Shown: positions 61,120 to 64,000 of the stretch, in pieces
Numbering within the stretch: position 1 is the first letter of the stretch
Layout of the letters: each line of letters starts with the position of its first letter
Assembly: GCA_946186185.1 (NCBI GenBank)
Contig: CAMHMJ010000011.1
Location: forward strand, 1-64,000
From: an uncultured Treponema sp.
GTDB lineage: Bacteria; Spirochaetota; Spirochaetia; Treponematales; Treponemataceae
Reading direction: 5' to 3'
Length of the DNA: 64,000 nucleotides
Notes under the pieces: model-generated
What the model was told of the DNA's origin: nothing
Database searches by the model: none
The model's input: the letters and a program-made list of their open reading frames with translations, nothing else
Translations under genes and position numbers: made by a program

Positions 61120-62850
61120 CTACTTCAGCAGAACTGAAGTTTTGTTCAGCCCGATGACATAACTGTATTCAAGTTTTGAGGCAATCGTCTTTAAAAGTGA
61201 TATGTGGCTGATCGGATATTCCTCGGAGTCATCCGCCTTATATGCAATCGGATCAAAATGTTCTCCGTTATCACACACAGAAACCACCAGCGCTTCACCC
61301 GTGTTTTTAATAGTTATGTCAAAAGTAACGGTTCGGTTTTTCTTTCGCGCAGCTTTTGTAAATTCCGCTGAGTTTACCGCGATTTCTTCTATTGAAAGTG
61401 TGGCAATATTTGCCGTTTTCGGATCAATTTTCTGTTCACTTAAAACAGACTGGATTTTCTGGAGTGCGCCGGAAACCTGGGTCTCATCAAAGGAAAATTC
61501 ACAGAGAAGCCGGGTTTCGGATTTATCATTTTTACTGCTGCCCTTTTTCAGCATAATCAGGATTATTACAAAAGATAAAAATTCTGCCGTAATAAAGGAA
61601 TACCAGACTCCGTAAATTCCCAAAATTTTTGAAAGCAGGAATGCAAAGGGGACAACCGCAAGTCCGTCCACCACGGAAACCACGGTGGATTCTGCTTCCC
61701 GTTCGGTTCCCATAAAATAGTAAAGATAATGAAATGAATAGGAAACGCCAATCAGACTGATGGCATAAATCCGGATTGCCGGCAAGGCGATTGAAATTGT
61801 TGTTTCGTCGGTGATTTTATATAGAAGGAAGAATATCTGAGGAAACAATTCCAGCACCGCCATCAAAGCCAGCGTGGTAATAATAAGAACCTTGAGAGCG
61901 TAATTGAAAACAAGCTTTACTCCGCTTCTGTCCCCTTCCCCGTGATAGATTCCAAGAATCGGCATCATGGTGTCGGAAGCACCCGTAATCAGAAGAGAAG
62001 CAATGGTGAGGGCAGCAATACAAAGTGAGAACGCAATCATTCCGTCAGCACCTGCAATGCCGGTAACAATCCTGTTGACGCAGGCAATTTTAACTCCCAC
62101 CAGAACAAGTCCCAGAGCCGCAGAAAATCCGGTTTTAAGAGTAGAAATGGAATTTTTTCCAATTTTTTTGAAGTAAAGATTCACCGTACGCCGCTTCTTT
62201 GAGAAAACATATAGGAAAAGCAGAATACATACCTGAATACAGAAGGCAAGCACGGAAGCAACGGCCGCGCCTGCAATGCCCGTTCCAAAAAATCGAATTA
62301 ATACAATATCCAGTACGATGTTGAATACGTTGGCCGTAATCATGGCTGCAGAAGAAATTTTAGCGTGTCCTTCCGCCGAAGCGATGTAGCCAAGGGATTC
62401 CGCCGCAATATGAAAGCCCGCACCCCAGCGTAATATTCCAAAATAGGAATGAACAAAGGGGGAAAGGGTACTGTCCGAGGAAAGAAAACGGCATATGGGC
62501 TCAAAAAAGACGGTGTAAATTCCCAGAAGGAGGCCCACAAACAGGATAAACAGTATGATGTACGAGGTAAAGGTGCTGTCTGCCGTCTGTTTTTCCCGGC
62601 GCCCTTTCGCAATGGAAATCAGCGTGGAGGCACCAATACCGATAAGGGTCGCAATGGTTGCGTTCAGCTGCGGGATTGGAAGACAGGTATTTATGGCAGC
62701 CATCTGTTCGGCTCCAAGGAATATACTTACGATGATACCGTCCACAATCGATGTAAGGGAATTGGAAAGAGCCATAACAATGGTCGGAAAAAAGAATTCC
62801 CGGTACTTCCGTTTTATCAGGCTATTGTTGCGCATAAAATCTGTCATCAT
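61120..62850 (-). CDS. MATE exporter fused to an RsbW-like ATPase domain
   Basis: The 576-residue protein has a full MATE transporter (12 hydrophobic segments, residues about 1-440, beginning SLIKRKYREFFFPTIVMAL). A cytoplasmic HATPase_c domain of the anti-sigma-factor kinase type follows (about 455-576), with LSIEEIAVNSAEF as the N-box and VCDNGEHFDP as the G1 motif. Fusions of this kind couple export to a kinase or to nucleotide sensing, but the partner is unknown. The start overlaps the stop of the upstream reductase gene by 4 nt (ATGA), so it is translationally coupled; export of that pathway's product is a reasonable inference. Confidence 0.85.
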   Translation of the reverse strand: MMTDFMRNNSLIKRKYREFFFPTIVMALSNSLTSIVDGIIVSIFLGAEQMAAINTCLPIPQLNATIATLIGIGASTLISIAKGRREKQTADSTFTSYIILFILFVGLLLGIYTVFFEPICRFLSSDSTLSPFVHSYFGILRWGAGFHIAAESLGYIASAEGHAKISSAAMITANVFNIVLDIVLIRFFGTGIAGAAVASVLAFCIQVCILLFLYVFSKKRRTVNLYFKKIGKNSISTLKTGFSAALGLVLVGVKIACVNRIVTGIAGADGMIAFSLCIAALTIASLLITGASDTMMPILGIYHGEGDRSGVKLVFNYALKVLIITTLALMAVLELFPQIFFLLYKITDETTISIALPAIRIYAISLIGVSYSFHYLYYFMGTEREAESTVVSVVDGLAVVPFAFLLSKILGIYGVWYSFITAEFLSFVIILIMLKKGSSKNDKSETRLLCEFSFDETQVSGALQKIQSVLSEQKIDPKTANIATLSIEEIAVNSAEFTKAARKKNRTVTFDITIKNTGEALVVSVCDNGEHFDPIAYKADDSEEYPISHISLLKTIASKLEYSYVIGLNKTSVLLK

Positions 62851-63989
62851 TTATTCCTCATAAATATCTCTTTGTCAAAGAAGCCCAGCGTCTTTAAAGC
62901 AGTTATGGCTTTTTTGATGTAATCGCTGGAAATAATCGGCCACTTGAGCCCCAGCTGGTACAATGCCTTTGTGGTGAAGGTGTTTGCATCAGGAATTGCC
63001 GCAATTTGTACTTCTCCTGGAGAATTCTTATAGGAAATCAGAGGAGCAACAAGCATACCCCTAGCTTCGTCCTCCATAAACTTGCCGATACGCTCCTGGA
63101 ATTCATGGTCACTTACGGGCTTTACTTCAATGCCACACTCATTCATGGCAGCCACAATATCGCCCATTTCAACATTATGTCCGTTCCTTGTGTGGAACAC
63201 GGTAAACTCTTTTGGAGTTCCCGCAAGAGCGATAATGCTGGCGGCTGTTGTGTCTATCGGAGAGAATTCTGCCGGTTCATCCATCTGGTAGCAGGGGAAG
63301 GCACCAAGAGCGGCATAGGCACGAAGCTGAAGCATAAAGCTGTTGGTAACGGAATTAATCTGGAATTCACCGTCGCTATAACGGCTCATCAAATTTCCGG
63401 CGCGCATGATTTTTGCATCCAGCGACTGTTCCTTAACCGCCGTAAGCACGGCTTCTTCCGCAAGGAATTTAGTACGAACATAGGCATTGGACAAATCCTG
63501 CCCGATGTGGAGCATATTTTCCGCATACATCATGCCGGGTTTAACGCGAGATGCTTCCAGATAGGCACCCGTACTGGTTGTAGAAACATGAATCAGCCGC
63601 GCTTTTTTTGCAAGACACAGAGAAATAAGGTTCTTTACGGCATCCACATTTATTTTGTCCAGAGAATCATCAGAAGCAAAATGCTTAACGCTGGCGGCAC
63701 AGTTGATTACGGTATCAAAATCGATTTCCTTAAGGGAATCAACCAGCTTCCTGTCAGAAATTTCCCCCTCAACCACGCAGATACGGCTTCCGAAAAGCTC
63801 GTCGTAAGTCTTTTCAAAGTAGTATTCCAGAAGCATTTTCAGTCTGGTCTCAAGAGAGCCTGCCTTTCCCTTTCGGATTACGCAGTACACAACAGAATCC
63901 GTGTGTTCTATCAATTCATGCAGAATGTGAATTCCCAAAAATCCGGTTGCGCCAGGAAGCAGAACCCTTCCCAGAGATTTTGTCGTCAT
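62847..63989 (-). CDS. NRPS-type thioester reductase (NAD_binding_4), probably partial
   Basis: The sequence from LGRVLLPGATGFLGIHILHEL through VINCAASVKHF, HVSTTSTGAY and YVRTKFLAEEAV is a thioester-reductase domain of the kind that ends non-ribosomal peptide synthetases and carboxylic acid reductases by NAD(P)H release of an aldehyde. NADP motif GATGFLG, catalytic Thr/Tyr/Lys (YVRTK) are present. The frame stays open to the window edge at 64000, so this is likely the C-terminus of a larger enzyme. A standalone start at 63989 is possible. Confidence 0.75.
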   Translation of the reverse strand: MTTKSLGRVLLPGATGFLGIHILHELIEHTDSVVYCVIRKGKAGSLETRLKMLLEYYFEKTYDELFGSRICVVEGEISDRKLVDSLKEIDFDTVINCAASVKHFASDDSLDKINVDAVKNLISLCLAKKARLIHVSTTSTGAYLEASRVKPGMMYAENMLHIGQDLSNAYVRTKFLAEEAVLTAVKEQSLDAKIMRAGNLMSRYSDGEFQINSVTNSFMLQLRAYAALGAFPCYQMDEPAEFSPIDTTAASIIALAGTPKEFTVFHTRNGHNVEMGDIVAAMNECGIEVKPVSDHEFQERIGKFMEDEARGMLVAPLISYKNSPGEVQIAAIPDANTFTTKALYQLGLKWPIISSDYIKKAITALKTLGFFDKEIFMRNK

Positions 63990-64000
63990 GCCGCAAACAT

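Overview
The window looks like a chromosome segment of a gut or rumen Treponema (Spirochaetota). That is inferred from gene content, not from a marker gene: many large Cys-anchored surface lipoproteins, AAA-ATPase/DUF1703 and Rpn-type nuclease genes, a dTDP-rhamnose operon, a SUMF1-fold surface protein, and much short dispersed repeat DNA. No rRNA, CRISPR array, complete insertion sequence or origin was found.

Layout. 1-2 kb: a partial 2H phosphoesterase, then a WYL regulator divergent from a YjbR-like gene across a palindromic promoter. 2-10 kb: repeat-rich accessory DNA with a SUMF1/LRR surface lipoprotein, a four-helix membrane protein, a small two-gene GNAT module between 240-bp direct repeats, and decayed gene copies. 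10-22 kb: S41 peptidase, AraC regulator, beta-helix lipoprotein, phosphatase lipoprotein, NapH-like ferredoxin, a small membrane/Xre pair and a zinc-protease lipoprotein. 22-26 kb: an unrecognised two-gene AAA+ operon. 26-30.3 kb: rfbA-rfbC-rfbB-rfbD with large hairpins between genes. 30.5-41.3 kb: exported protein, patatin, a junction of two truncated genes, a DUF1703 ATPase, a TOTE-type primase-helicase, a GNAT, a chagasin-like inhibitor and a DUF2156-like protein.

41.4-43.8 kb is the most striking locus. A compact array of small RNAs lies immediately upstream of a full-length Ro60/TROVE gene. tRNA or tRNA-like genes alternate with Y-RNA-like RNAs, with only 2-7 nt between most of them. Three of the Y-like RNAs share a closing stem followed by ACAGCAA, and one carries an internal tRNA-like module. 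The 3' end of the Ro60 gene and its downstream hairpin are duplicated 14 kb away, at 57.5 kb.

44-57 kb: an Rpn-like nuclease and an 11.4-kb gene for a 3,814-residue Ig-like lipoprotein. 57-58.2 kb is a patchwork of gene fragments (ABC ATPase, unknown C-terminus, Ro60 3' end, VirD4/TraG). 58.1-64 kb: a HigBA-like toxin-antitoxin pair, a GNAT, a clostripain-like lipoprotein, a MATE exporter fused to a histidine-kinase-like ATPase domain, and the end of an NRPS-type thioester reductase.

Several genes across the window have a -10 box exactly 6-7 nt before the ATG and no Shine-Dalgarno sequence, which suggests routine use of leaderless mRNAs.
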